Shown in pieces: positions 9,000 to 18,700 of a stretch of 64,000 nucleotides of DNA. The stretch is taken from positions 1,922,001-1,986,000 of the forward strand of contig NZ_CP036261.1 of the NCBI RefSeq assembly GCF_007741475.1, read 5' to 3'. The notes beneath the pieces were generated by a model, which was not told the origin of the DNA, did not search any database, and worked only from the letters and a program-made list of their open reading frames with translations. This stretch comes from Rosistilla ulvae (GTDB taxonomy: Bacteria; Planctomycetota; Planctomycetia; Pirellulales; Pirellulaceae). Position numbers and translations under genes: made by a program. Numbering within the stretch: the stretch's first letter is position 1; every line of letters starts with the position of its first letter.

Positions 9000-10490
9000 T
9001 CAAGCGTCCAGTTTTTCAAACCGCTCGGCTGCAGCATCCCATGGATCGGGATCTTGCGGTTCGTAGACGACGGGTTGGAAGCTGTCGCGAATCAATTGAC
9101 GGCCCTCTTGAATCGAGCCGATTTGCCCCAGTCCAACCATCTGCATAACGATGTTGCCAATCGCCGTCGCTTCTACCGGTCCGGCCAACACGCGGCGGCG
9201 GCAAGCATCCGCCGTCATCTGGCACAGCAACGCGTTTTGGGCTCCGCCACCCAAGATATGAATCGTGTTGATCGTGGTGCCGGTCAGCGATTCGAGCCAA
9301 CCGAGGCAGGTCCGGTAACGGAGCGCCAGCCCTTCCAAGGCACCTCGGAACAGGACGCCGTTGTCGGCGGCGGATGGTTGTCCGGTGCGGTTTGCAAATG
9401 CGGCGATCGCATCAACCATACATGCCGGGGCTGCGAAGTCGGGGCAGTCGGGATCGATCAGTAATTGGAACGGCTTCGCGTCGGCGGCCGCTTGAACCAT
9501 GCTGGGCCAATCTAACGTTTGACCGCGTCGTTCCAGCGAGGCTTTGATCTGTTGGAAGATCCACAGCCCGCCGATGTTCTTCAGCAATCGCGTGCTCCCT
9601 TGAACGCCACCCTCGTTGGTGAAGTTCAATTCGGCACAGCGATCGTTGATCAGCGGTTCGGGAATCTCACAACCCATCAACGACCAGGTGCCGCTGCTGA
9701 TGTAACACCAGTCCGGTTTGGCGGGAGCAAAATTGTCGGCGGGCACAGCGACGACAGCCGACCCGGTATCGTGAGTCGCTGGCAGGACAACGGGGACGCC
9801 TTCGAGACCGGGGACTCCACCTTGGCCGCCGAGGATCGGGCCCAAGACGGTTCCTGGTTGCACGACGTCGCTGAAGACGCGCGTCGGCAGATCGAACGCT
9901 TTGAGCAGCTTTTGCGACCAGCCTTGCTGTTGGGTGTTATACAGTTGCGTCGTTGTCGCGTTTGTGTATTCGATCGCCGCTCGGCCGGTCAGCAGCCAGT
10001 GAAAGAAGTCGGGGATCATCAACATCTGGTTGGCGATCTTGAGGACCGGCGAATTTTCCAGCCGCGCCGCCAACAACTGATACGCCGTGTTGAGCTCCAT
10101 GAATTGCAGCCCCGTCTCGGCGAAGATCTCTTCGCGAGCGACGCGTTCAAACGCCTTGGGGAACATTCCGCGAGTCCGTGCGTCGCGGTAATGATAGCCC
10201 GGGCCGATCAGGTCGCCGTTGGCATCCAGGAAAACGTAATCGACGCCCCAGGTGTCGACGCCGACCGAAAGGACTTTGGCGTCGCCAGCGGCGGCCAACG
10301 AAAGGCCTTTGCGAATCTCCTGCCACAGCCCCAGCAGATTCCAATACATCCGCCCCAGCACGTGAACTGGATCGTTGGCAAACCGATGCACCTCGGTGAG
10401 CTTCAGTTGCCCGTCCTCGATGCAGCCAGCCAGCACCCGACCGCTCGATGCGCCAAGGTCCACTGCTAAATGCACAGGTGCCGATGCCAT
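9000..10490 (-). CDS. rhaB: Rhamnulokinase
   Basis: The 496-residue protein is an FGGY-family sugar kinase; its length is close to E. coli RhaB (489). The N-terminal phosphate loop is VDLGASSGRV (about 10-19). The middle carries GVDTWGVDYVFLD and HYRDARTRGM, which are characteristic of rhamnulokinases, and the ATP-binding C-terminal lobe has HILGGGAQNALLCQM. The enzyme phosphorylates L-rhamnulose to L-rhamnulose 1-phosphate. No isomerase (rhaA) or aldolase (rhaD) is in the window; the neighbouring oxidoreductase on the same strand and the more distant HpaI-type aldolase are the only possible partners here. Planctomycetes are known for growth on rhamnose and fucose polymers. Confidence 0.88.
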   Translation of the reverse strand: MASAPVHLAVDLGASSGRVLAGCIEDGQLKLTEVHRFANDPVHVLGRMYWNLLGLWQEIRKGLSLAAAGDAKVLSVGVDTWGVDYVFLDANGDLIGPGYHYRDARTRGMFPKAFERVAREEIFAETGLQFMELNTAYQLLAARLENSPVLKIANQMLMIPDFFHWLLTGRAAIEYTNATTTQLYNTQQQGWSQKLLKAFDLPTRVFSDVVQPGTVLGPILGGQGGVPGLEGVPVVLPATHDTGSAVVAVPADNFAPAKPDWCYISSGTWSLMGCEIPEPLINDRCAELNFTNEGGVQGSTRLLKNIGGLWIFQQIKASLERRGQTLDWPSMVQAAADAKPFQLLIDPDCPDFAAPACMVDAIAAFANRTGQPSAADNGVLFRGALEGLALRYRTCLGWLESLTGTTINTIHILGGGAQNALLCQMTADACRRRVLAGPVEATAIGNIVMQMVGLGQIGSIQEGRQLIRDSFQPVVYEPQDPDPWDAAAERFEKLDA

Positions 10491-10692
10491 ACGTTTCCTT
10501 CGTTCGATCGATGATTTGTGGGATCTACCAACCGAAAAATGTGACCGCCCGCACGGCGAAAGTCAACCGGACGCCGCCGCGGAGGACCAACTTCCCGCTT
10601 CATAGCAGAGCCGTCTGTCTTATGGCGAAACACTCGTAGGAATCGGTGGATAACGCGATGTGCGTGGCTTTGTCGCAGGGGGGGAAATCAAT

Positions 10693-10728
10693 GAAAACAC
10701 CCGACCGAAGGCATTGCTTCGATCGGGT
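10693..10728 (-). terminator. Rho-independent terminator of the DUF1559 operon
   Basis: A 12-bp stem (10699-10710 with 10717-10728, loop 6 nt, one position G-U on the minus strand) is followed on the minus strand by GTTTTCATTGATTT. It lies about 50 bases beyond the stop of the DUF1559 gene, which reads in that direction. Confidence 0.7.
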
Positions 10729-10777
10729 GGATTGCGATCTGAGGTGCAGGGGAAGCCCTAGCCGGGCGTGACTGTCA

Positions 10778-11716
10778 TTAGTAAGGACCAATCGGTTGCA
10801 GATCTCGCATCGCCCCGAGGTTTCGCCAAGTCGCGATGTCGATCGTCTCAGCAACAAACCGGACCGAGGCATCACACAAGGTGACTTGAACCCCGCCGGG
10901 ATGTCGGCTGCGCGCCGAAAAACGGGATGGGTTGCCGTCGGTTGCCGAATTCCCAACACATGGCAAGCCGAGCGGCGCGTTCGTTGCGTTTTGGCAGAAG
11001 CTGGAATTCAACGCGTCGGGAATCGTTGTGTTGGGCCCCGCGTAGGTTGTCATGCCCACAAACGGTACATACCAAGTCAGCCCGCGCAAGTCCTGGCCCA
11101 CTTGACCTTGCAAGATTTCGCCAACCAACACGGTGCTGGAGGTACCGTCGAGGATGTCGCGCATCGAGTAGGTCTTGCCGTTGGAACCGCTCGTCGATTC
11201 GAACGGAGCACCATTGAATTGGACGGCATTAAAGGGACTCGTGCGACCGGTATCGGTATTCCCCAAGTTGACAGCGTAGTTGTAATTGGGCGTCGAGTTC
11301 CACGTTTTGGTTGGCGTGTCGCTTGGGCAAAGGTAGGCAGGAATCTCGGTGCGGATCACTGCGGTATTGGCTCCATGTGCATACTGACGGTGCGGCTCCC
11401 ATTGCTCAGCCAAGTTGTTCTGTTCAATAAACGGCAAGATGAACCGAATCCATACGTAACCGCTTTGGTTCTGATCGGTGATCAATGGGGCGTTCGGACC
11501 AGCGCCTGTCGCACCGTTGGGAAACGTCTTAAACGTGTCGTGGTAGTTGTGCATCGCCAACCCAAGCTGCTTCAGGTTGTTGGAGCAAGACATGCGTCGC
11601 GCGGCTTCACGTGCGGCCTGCACCGCTGGCAGCAGTAGCCCGACCAAAATACCGATGATGGCAATCACCACCAACAGTTCGACCAACGTAAAACCTGACT
11701 TCTTGGAACACTTCAT
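10778..11716 (-). CDS. DUF1559 prepilin-like protein
   Basis: This 312-residue protein starts with a type IV pilin-like N-terminus: basic MKCSKKSG, then FTLVELLVVIAIIGILVGL, with the prepilin peptidase site between Gly and Phe and Glu at position 5 of the mature form. The DUF1559 block follows at once (AAREAARRMSCSNNLKQL), and the family's C-terminal H-X9-DG-like motif appears as SRHPGGVQVTLCDASVRF, with Asp-Ala instead of Asp-Gly. Such proteins occur in dozens of copies per planctomycete genome; they are probably pseudopilins exported by a type II-like system. The ATG at 11716 is chosen because GGAG lies 7 bases upstream and the prepilin leader follows. A lipoprotein gene precedes it by 67 bases and a clear terminator follows. 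Confidence 0.9.
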   Translation of the reverse strand: MKCSKKSGFTLVELLVVIAIIGILVGLLLPAVQAAREAARRMSCSNNLKQLGLAMHNYHDTFKTFPNGATGAGPNAPLITDQNQSGYVWIRFILPFIEQNNLAEQWEPHRQYAHGANTAVIRTEIPAYLCPSDTPTKTWNSTPNYNYAVNLGNTDTGRTSPFNAVQFNGAPFESTSGSNGKTYSMRDILDGTSSTVLVGEILQGQVGQDLRGLTWYVPFVGMTTYAGPNTTIPDALNSSFCQNATNAPLGLPCVGNSATDGNPSRFSARSRHPGGVQVTLCDASVRFVAETIDIATWRNLGAMRDLQPIGPY

Positions 11717-11783
11717 GAGAACACTCCGGGAATAGAGGGACTGAACAACCAATTTAGAAATAACCGCTTCGGCGAGCGGCAAA

Positions 11784-12236
11784 TTAAGTGGACTTCAAAT
11801 CGAAGTCGAAAACGTTTTCGGTGTCGGCCTTCACGTCGGCCTCCAGCTCTGTTTTGACGTTGTATTTCGCGGGGACCCGATTTGCTTCGGGCGCGGCAGA
11901 TGCGGCGTCCATTGCCATTTGTGGATCGGCGATCGTTTCGCCTGTCCCGCCCGACGATGAAATCAAAACTTTGAATTTGCCTGGCAGCAAACCTGCCTCG
12001 GCGGGAATCTCGTATTTGCCCGCTTCGATCACGCTGCCGGAGTTCAGCGGAGTGTCCGATGCCTGCGATTCGAACTGAATGGAGCCACTCTCTAAAGGGG
12101 CTCCGTCGAGCGTTACCGTTCCCTTGACGGGCAATCGTCCCAGCGTGTTTTGGGGGCCACATCCAACAAGAAAGAGCAAAACGGGAAGGAATAACAGGAT
12201 GCCTGAAGCGGCGCGGCGCGGCGTGGGATTTAGCAT
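11784..12236 (-). CDS. Small lipoprotein, transthyretin-like/carboxypeptidase regulatory fold
   Basis: The 150-residue protein has a lipoprotein signal peptide (hydrophobic residues about 12-24, lipobox LVGC at about 23-26). The mature part reads GRLPVKGTVTLDGAPLESGSIQFE, matching the beta-sandwich 'carboxypeptidase regulatory-like' domain that accompanies DUF1559 genes in planctomycetes. No enzymatic residues are seen. It is the first gene of a two-gene operon with the DUF1559 protein, and a candidate promoter lies about 115-140 bases upstream. I infer a cell-envelope accessory protein of the pseudopilin-like product; its role is unknown. Confidence 0.8.
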   Translation of the reverse strand: MLNPTPRRAASGILLFLPVLLFLVGCGPQNTLGRLPVKGTVTLDGAPLESGSIQFESQASDTPLNSGSVIEAGKYEIPAEAGLLPGKFKVLISSSGGTGETIADPQMAMDAASAAPEANRVPAKYNVKTELEADVKADTENVFDFDLKST

Positions 12237-12760
12237 TGATGAACAAAACCTTAATGGGTGATGACGGACCCTAACGGTTGTTTTCCCGGAAGGGGGTAGA
12301 AGAACTTTTGAGAAATAGCGACGATCGATACTTACCAGATCGGCAGATCGATCTTACTAGTTTAAGGGGGCTTAAGCAATCTAAGCTCTTGCCTAAATGG
12401 TTAAAGAATTCCCTAGCGGAGCATGCAAAGAACTGGCACGTGTACGGAAGTCGCCGTGCCGGTGGTGTGATTTTGCGAACCTAACCGGTTGTGTTTAGTG
12501 GTGGTTGTTCCCCCGTAACGCTACAAAGACATGCTTGGTGTCCGGGGAATCAAAAAGCAGCATTTTGAGAAATGCCTGCTCCTGGAAGCGCAACTGTCGC
12601 CCAGGAACGGACCCTGTCGTGGATCGGAGCGTTCGCAGTTCGCCAGATTGTCTCGGGGCGATGGAGGAGACGTGCGAGAGAGAGGAGCGGAATCGCCTCG
12701 GGGGGGAGGCGGGATGGTTCGTTCCCGAACCTAGGCGCCGTCGCGAGGTGGGCGCTGGTG
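12237..12760. other. 524-base gene-free region upstream of the DUF1559 operon
   Basis: Short open frames here are not supported by codon use or ribosome-binding sites. The half next to the operon is notably more AT-rich than the surroundings and carries a candidate minus-strand promoter (12351-12379). The other half follows the stop of the CRTAC1 gene and has runs of G (for example near 12697), but I see no clean terminator. Confidence 0.5.
12351..12379 (-). promoter_or_regulatory. Candidate sigma-70-type promoter for the lipoprotein-DUF1559 operon
   Basis: On the minus strand TTGCTT (12379-12374) and TAAGAT (12356-12351) are separated by 17 bases, 115 bases upstream of the lipoprotein ATG, within a locally AT-rich stretch. 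The match to TTGACA/TATAAT is only partial (3/6 and 4/6). Confidence 0.3.
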
Positions 12761-15610
12761 TCAGTCAGGTCGGGTTACAAACAAGCTGTCGGAAGATTCG
12801 ACAATATTCACTTCGCTATCGGTCCTAACGGAATGGAATACCTGTTCATTCCCCGATGGCCAACGGACGGTTAAGGTTTCGATCGATGGATGATCTCCGA
12901 TACCAAAGATCAATTGTCGTTGGTTGCTGGCCTGGTAACCCGACCCGGCTGTCAGCTGACGCGTCTTCGTTATTCCTGCGTACTGGAGTGTCACTTTGGC
13001 GCCGATTGCATCGCGACTGCAGTTCACACCATGCAGGTTCACGCTGATGTAGTGACCCGTATTCGTGGTTGTGTTTGCGTTGAACGAGGCTACCGAACCG
13101 ATATTGGAAACGACAAAATCTTCTTTCCCATCGCGGTTCCAATCGAGCAATGCCAGGCCGCGACCTAAGTGATTCTGCGCGAAGTAGTCTCCCAACGACT
13201 TCGATTTGAGTTCGCGGAAGCGACCGGTTCCATCGTTTTGGAAATATTGAGGCCGCATCGCAAACGGAATCCCTTGCGCCGAAAGATCCAAGACATGACC
13301 GTTGGCAACCACGAGATCGGCGCTGCCGTCCAAATCCCCATCGAGGAACTGGGTGCCAAACCCAAGCAACTGGTAGCTCGCATCGAACAGTCCGGCACGG
13401 CGCGTCGCGTCGACAAATTGAGCGCCCGCCTGCTGTCGATACAGCGTATTGGCTTGCTCATGAAAATTGGTAACAAACAGGTCCAATCGGCCATCGTTGT
13501 TCGCATCGTCGATGGCGACGCCCATACAAGCTTGCGGCAATCCATCCCCGTCGAAAGCAAGACCATGCAAGATCGCGCGTTCGAGAAACTGCGGCGGCAC
13601 GCCCGGCGTCTCGGCGGCGTTGACGAAAAAGAAGTTGGCGACGGCATCGTTGGCCACAAACAGACTCAATCTTCCCGAGTCGTCAAAATCGGCGGCGACG
13701 ATTCCAAGTCCCTTGCCTTCGGGCAGTTCGATTCCCACCTGGGAAGTCACGTTTTCAAACCGCCCCTTGCCGTCATTCAGGAACAATTGATCCTGATCGC
13801 CGGCAAAGCCACTGGGGCTGCACCAGCGAAGCTCGTCGCCCTGTCGACAAATCGAACGCGCCGCGTCATCGCCACTCAGATAATTCACGTCGTAGAGGTC
13901 GGGAAAACCATCGCCGTTCACGTCGGCCAACAGGCAGCTGGTCGTCCAATGTTCGCCTCCGATTCCCGTTTCATCGCTGACGTCGGTAAAGGTTCCATCG
14001 CCGTTATTGCGGTACAAACGATTGCGACCGAAGTTTGCGACGTAGAGATCGGCAAAGCCATCGTTGTTGTAGTCACCCGCGGTGACGCCCTGGCTGTAGC
14101 GATCGTCGCCGACTCCCGCCGCAACGGCGACTTCGACAAATCGTTTGCCGCCAAGATTGCGAAATAAGCGGTCGATCGGCTGCGTCGCACCCGGTTCCGA
14201 GGGCCAGACAGCGCTCTGAGTGAAATAGACGTCGGGCCAACCATCGGCGTCATAGTCGACGATCGCCACGCCGCCGCCGGTCGTTTCCAGCATCCGCATC
14301 TCACCGGTTTCAGGATCCGCGTCCCGTTTGTAAGTGAAATCGATGCCAAGGGCTTGTGCCATTTCGGCAAAGCGGGTCTCTGCCATCGGACCGCCCGCAC
14401 TGGTCGCCAGAACGGGAGCCGTTTGGTAATTCGGCAACGGGTATTCGGCGATCGCCAAATCGGCAACGGGACTCGATCCCGCCAGCGTTTGCGGCGAGTC
14501 CGCGGTGAGCACCGATCGCAGACGCGCACAGGACTGCGCAACACCGGGGTAATTCGGCTCTCTCGCCCGGACTAATTCGCACCAAGCCCATGCCTCCCAA
14601 GGGCGGCCAAGTGCTTCGGTCAGATCGGCGGCTTTCAACATCCGCTGTTGGTTTTCCGGTTGCTTGAAAATCTCGTCGACCAGAAAACCCAACTCCCGCA
14701 GTTGTTCAGCTCGATCGAGGAAAGCGGTGGCCTGTTCCGGCTTGTTCAATTGCCCGAACAACTGCCCCGCTTCCAAATGTGCGATGCGATGATTGGGATC
14801 GAGTCGCGCTGCTTCCAGGAAGCAGCGGATCGCCGCTTGGGGTTGCGCATTTTCGCGAGCCCATTGTCCACGCGTGATCCAAATCTCAGGATGGGAATCA
14901 GCGTTTGCGGGCAGCTTCTCCTGCCAGGTCGCAAAGTCGACGGGCGGATCGGTGGCGGCAAGCGACCGCCGGCCAAGCCAGGCTTGCCCTTCGAGCGACG
15001 ACGGATTCGCAGCAACCGCTTCTTGCAGCATCGAATCGGCGCTCGACATCTGATTCTTCTTCATTGCCGTTCGCGCCGCTCCCACCAATACCACCAGATC
15101 GTCGGGATCGCCGGTTCGGCAACGCTGCACCAAACCCGCGTCATCGATCACCGGTTCAAGGGCGCCCAGCAGGACGAGATGATGCAGCGTGAATTGTCCG
15201 CGCCGGACCGCTTCGAACAGGTACCGGTTCGCTTCCCAGCAACGTCCTTCGACACCCAAGATGTAGGCCAAGCGATTGATCGCGGCCAGGTTCGCCGGAT
15301 CGCTTTCGAGGATTTGGGAAATGTGTTCCTCCGCCGCGGAAACATGGCCTTCACGCAGTGCCTGTTCAGCTTGAAAAAGCGTTTGCGCCACATCCAGTTT
15401 GGGATTTTGCTGTTGTTCGGTTGCCAGCGTGTGATCCGATGCGTCGTGACTTGGCGTCAACGCGAGGACGGCAACGCAGTAGATCAGCAGGGCAACGGCG
15501 ACGAAGGCGACGATCGCGGTCAGCCAGCGAGGCAGTTGCGCGTTGGCTTGCTGCGTTGGCTTGGGTGGCGGATCGATCGCTCGACGCGATTTAGCACTCC
15601 GTTTTTTCAT
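12761..15610 (-). CDS. CRTAC1-type protein: TPR, VCBS/FG-GAP repeats and ASPIC/UnbV domain
   Basis: The 949-residue protein has an N-terminal membrane anchor (about 30-55, WLTAIVAFVAVALLIYCVAV). A helical TPR region at about 75-380 includes repeats such as EEHISQILESDPANLAAINRLAYIL. A beta-propeller built from FG-GAP/VCBS repeats covers about 440-850, with calcium-binding-like DYDADGWPDVYF, DYNNDGFADLYV, DVNGDGFPDLYD and DANNDGRLDLFV. The C-terminal ASPIC/UnbV domain covers about 870-935 (GAKVTLQYAG, TVRWPSG). These are typical of extracytoplasmic planctomycete proteins of unknown role, probably adhesion or complex assembly. The ATG at 15610 directly precedes a basic stretch and the anchor. 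The giant surface-protein gene lies 104 bases upstream on the same strand. Confidence 0.88.
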   Translation of the reverse strand: MKKRSAKSRRAIDPPPKPTQQANAQLPRWLTAIVAFVAVALLIYCVAVLALTPSHDASDHTLATEQQQNPKLDVAQTLFQAEQALREGHVSAAEEHISQILESDPANLAAINRLAYILGVEGRCWEANRYLFEAVRRGQFTLHHLVLLGALEPVIDDAGLVQRCRTGDPDDLVVLVGAARTAMKKNQMSSADSMLQEAVAANPSSLEGQAWLGRRSLAATDPPVDFATWQEKLPANADSHPEIWITRGQWARENAQPQAAIRCFLEAARLDPNHRIAHLEAGQLFGQLNKPEQATAFLDRAEQLRELGFLVDEIFKQPENQQRMLKAADLTEALGRPWEAWAWCELVRAREPNYPGVAQSCARLRSVLTADSPQTLAGSSPVADLAIAEYPLPNYQTAPVLATSAGGPMAETRFAEMAQALGIDFTYKRDADPETGEMRMLETTGGGVAIVDYDADGWPDVYFTQSAVWPSEPGATQPIDRLFRNLGGKRFVEVAVAAGVGDDRYSQGVTAGDYNNDGFADLYVANFGRNRLYRNNGDGTFTDVSDETGIGGEHWTTSCLLADVNGDGFPDLYDVNYLSGDDAARSICRQGDELRWCSPSGFAGDQDQLFLNDGKGRFENVTSQVGIELPEGKGLGIVAADFDDSGRLSLFVANDAVANFFFVNAAETPGVPPQFLERAILHGLAFDGDGLPQACMGVAIDDANNDGRLDLFVTNFHEQANTLYRQQAGAQFVDATRRAGLFDASYQLLGFGTQFLDGDLDGSADLVVANGHVLDLSAQGIPFAMRPQYFQNDGTGRFRELKSKSLGDYFAQNHLGRGLALLDWNRDGKEDFVVSNIGSVASFNANTTTNTGHYISVNLHGVNCSRDAIGAKVTLQYAGITKTRQLTAGSGYQASNQRQLIFGIGDHPSIETLTVRWPSGNEQVFHSVRTDSEVNIVESSDSLFVTRPD

Positions 15611-15714
15611 TCGCCCAACGTCCTGCTGGCTTCTTTCAGTGGGATAGGTTCTGCGTTCGCAACGGTTTCGGCCGCGCCAAAGCAATGCAGTTTTGGCGTT
15701 CGTGGCCCGAACGG

Positions 15715-18700
15715 CTATCGTAAACCAGCCTCCAGGCTTGAACCAGCTGGCGCGTCAAGGGACTCGTTTTCATCGTCGTGCGACTCGCGTTTTATTTCTG
15801 ACCCCATCGGGTATGCGTACGCAACGGCTTGTTCGGCGGCGAGTACTGATTGGGGGCTGTTCAATGCGTTGATAACCATCAGCGCGTCGATCGGCGATAG
15901 GTGGCCGTCGCGATTGGTGTCGTAGAAGAATCCGGGAAACTCATCGAGTGTCGCGCGATCGACCAATCGGTTGTCGTCATCGACGAATTGCCGCCGCGAT
16001 AGCTCGTTGATGATGATCAAAGCGTCCAATGCGGTGATCTCTCCGGAAGCGTTTACGTCCAGCGGATCGGATCCGTAGGTCCATCCGTTGTTGCCGTCGT
16101 AGTTGACCAATAGCGTCGAACCAGCTGCGCCTTGCCACTCCTCAAAATACTGGCCGTCGATTTGTACGTTGTCGACAAGCACCCATTCATCCGGGCTGGC
16201 GAAGACGTCGTTGGGATCCAAAAATAGCTTAAGCGAGTTTTCCAGTCCGGACATCTCGAGCACCGACGCCGGGCTGATCGATACCGATTGCGATCCAGTG
16301 CCTGTCAGGTCGATCGCTTCGATGTTTACGAAATCCCCGTCCAGGTCGCCGATATCGACGTTGCCTTCACCGGAGCGGAAGCGAATCTTGTCGGTACCCA
16401 TTTGGGTATCGATCCAAACATCGATACCAAGCGACCAGAGGTCGGCCGTGTCAAAAGAATCGTCGCTGTTGGTGAACCGAAAATCGATGGCCGATCCAGG
16501 AGGCAGCGGTGCTCGAAACAGCTCCATCTCGCCGCTTCGGACGACCGTCTGACCATCGATTATGTCGACCTGGGTGGAATGGTTGACAGTCTTGATAAAG
16601 ACCGACGGAGCATCGTCGCCCGAAGCGATATCAAATTGGTAATCTTCGACTTCGCCATCGGCGGCTTGCCCCGTGGGTGAAAGGCCGCCGGAGCTGCTGA
16701 GTCGGAAGCGGGCGAAACTGTTGCCGCTCGATGCGCCGGCAGGAATCGTGACAGGGACGATATTCTCGCCCGAATTTAGGGGCAAAGCGGCTGCGATCTG
16801 TTCGCCCGGATCATCCCAATCACCATCTTGGTTGAAGTCGATCCAGGCATCCAACCGACCTTCGCCACTGCTTACTACGATGACCGATGCCACCGAATCG
16901 GAATCGCTTGCGGCAACAAAGCTAGTGATGGGGTGCACGCCGTCATCGAGGTCGCTATCGGCTGCCGGATTGGTGATCGCAAACGGCTCGAAATTGATCC
17001 CGTCTCCCAAAAACAAATCGCTCGCCCCATGACGGGCTCCGTCGCTTTCCAAGGATGTCGGATAGATCGAATCGGGAGCATCGCCGTAGTCCAATCGCTC
17101 GTCGTCGAGATTGATCAGTTCGACGTCGGCAGCGTTCAGCCCATCGAAGTTCGGATCGTCGCTTGCCGCCGCAGCGATCACGATCGTCAGTTCCACGTTG
17201 CCATCGATCAGCGAATCGTCGACTCCCGTGATCGTGACGGTTTGCGGGGTGGTTCCGTTTTCGGGAGTGAAGAGAAGCGTTGGCGTATCGATCGTCGCTT
17301 CGTTTAGATTGCTGCTGGACAATGCGATCGTAACATCCGACGCCGGCAACGCGTCCAACCGAACGGTGAACGTTGCTGTCTTCCCCGCTTCGGTCGTCTG
17401 CAGCATCCGCAGCGGTTCGACCGTGATCCCGGCGACGTCGTTATCGGTGGTTGTGATCGCAACCGATTGTGGCGACAGCGACACAAACTGCGGATCGGAA
17501 CTCGCCCCGATCGTAAGAGTCAGTTGCGTGATTTGCGAGCCGTCGATCCGTTGGTCGTTCTTCGCCGTAACGACGACGGTCTGAGGGAGGTTCCAGTTGT
17601 CGGGAGTGAAGACCAGTTGTTGGCGATCGAGCTGAATTTCGTCGTCGCGGTCTAAACCGAGGTCGATCACGACGACTTCCAGTGGCTGAGCGGTCAGGGC
17701 GACCGATAGCGAATCGGCGCGACCCGATTCGCTGGCGACGAGGCTAGTTTTGGATAGCAGCAGCCCGGCGACATCGTCGCTGACGATCGTGCCTGTGGCG
17801 CGGTCGCGGGTCAGGATGACATCGGGCGAGGTTGTCAGCAGCAGTTCGAATTGTTCATCGTTTTCGATCAACGCATCGTCGATCAATTCGACCGAGACGA
17901 TGGTGGAAAGGTCTCCGCTGGCTGTCAACGAAACCGGCACGCTCCACAGCGAACGGTAATCGACGTCGGGGGCGGCGGTGCCGCGAAGCGTGAGAGCTTG
18001 CAGTTCCGCTGTGCTTCCGTCGGGCAACGCGTGGCTCAATTGAGCGACAAATTCAAGGGTCCCATCGGTTTCGTTTGCCGTCGCATCGGAAACATGCAGA
18101 CCGATCATCTCGACCGCGCCAGCGTCGACGCCATCGTCTCGGTTGTCGATCCCCTGCAGATCGATCTGTCGCGGCACGCCGCGCGCATCGACGGGAAGCG
18201 GTTCGCTCATGTCGCCATCGCGATCCAGGTCGTATCGGTCGGCGGCGGTGCTGCCGCGACCGGCATCCAAGGCCGGACTGTCCTGCAGCAACGGATGGAT
18301 CTCGATCGCACCGCCATAAAATCCAAGCGGTGCCAGGAGGGGATCGATGACGTCGGATGTGTCCAGGTCACCCGCGGCATCGCTGGCGTTGCCGGGGCCC
18401 AAAACGTTGTAGCCTTCGCTGCGCAGACTATTGGTTCGCGTGCCGCTTGCGCCGGTGACGTCCAGATTGGAATCGCCGTTGCCCGCCACGATCGACGATC
18501 GCAGTTCGGTGCGCGTGTTCTGTTCGCCGCGAGAGACCAAGCCGTCGCCGAGGCCTGCCGTTTGGTTGTTGGCGATCGTGCTCGAATCGATCGACAACTG
18601 TCCGCCATCGTTGATCAGGCCGCCAGCTGCAACGGTTGCACTGTTTCCGGAGATCGTCGTGCCGATGATCTGGCTGCCGTCACCGACGCCAAAGCGGCTG

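Noticed and set aside
12505-12828. Plus-strand open frames in the gap next to the CRTAC1 gene
   Set aside because: No ribosome-binding site, no hydrophobic or domain-like sequence, and partial overlap with the 3' end of a real gene.
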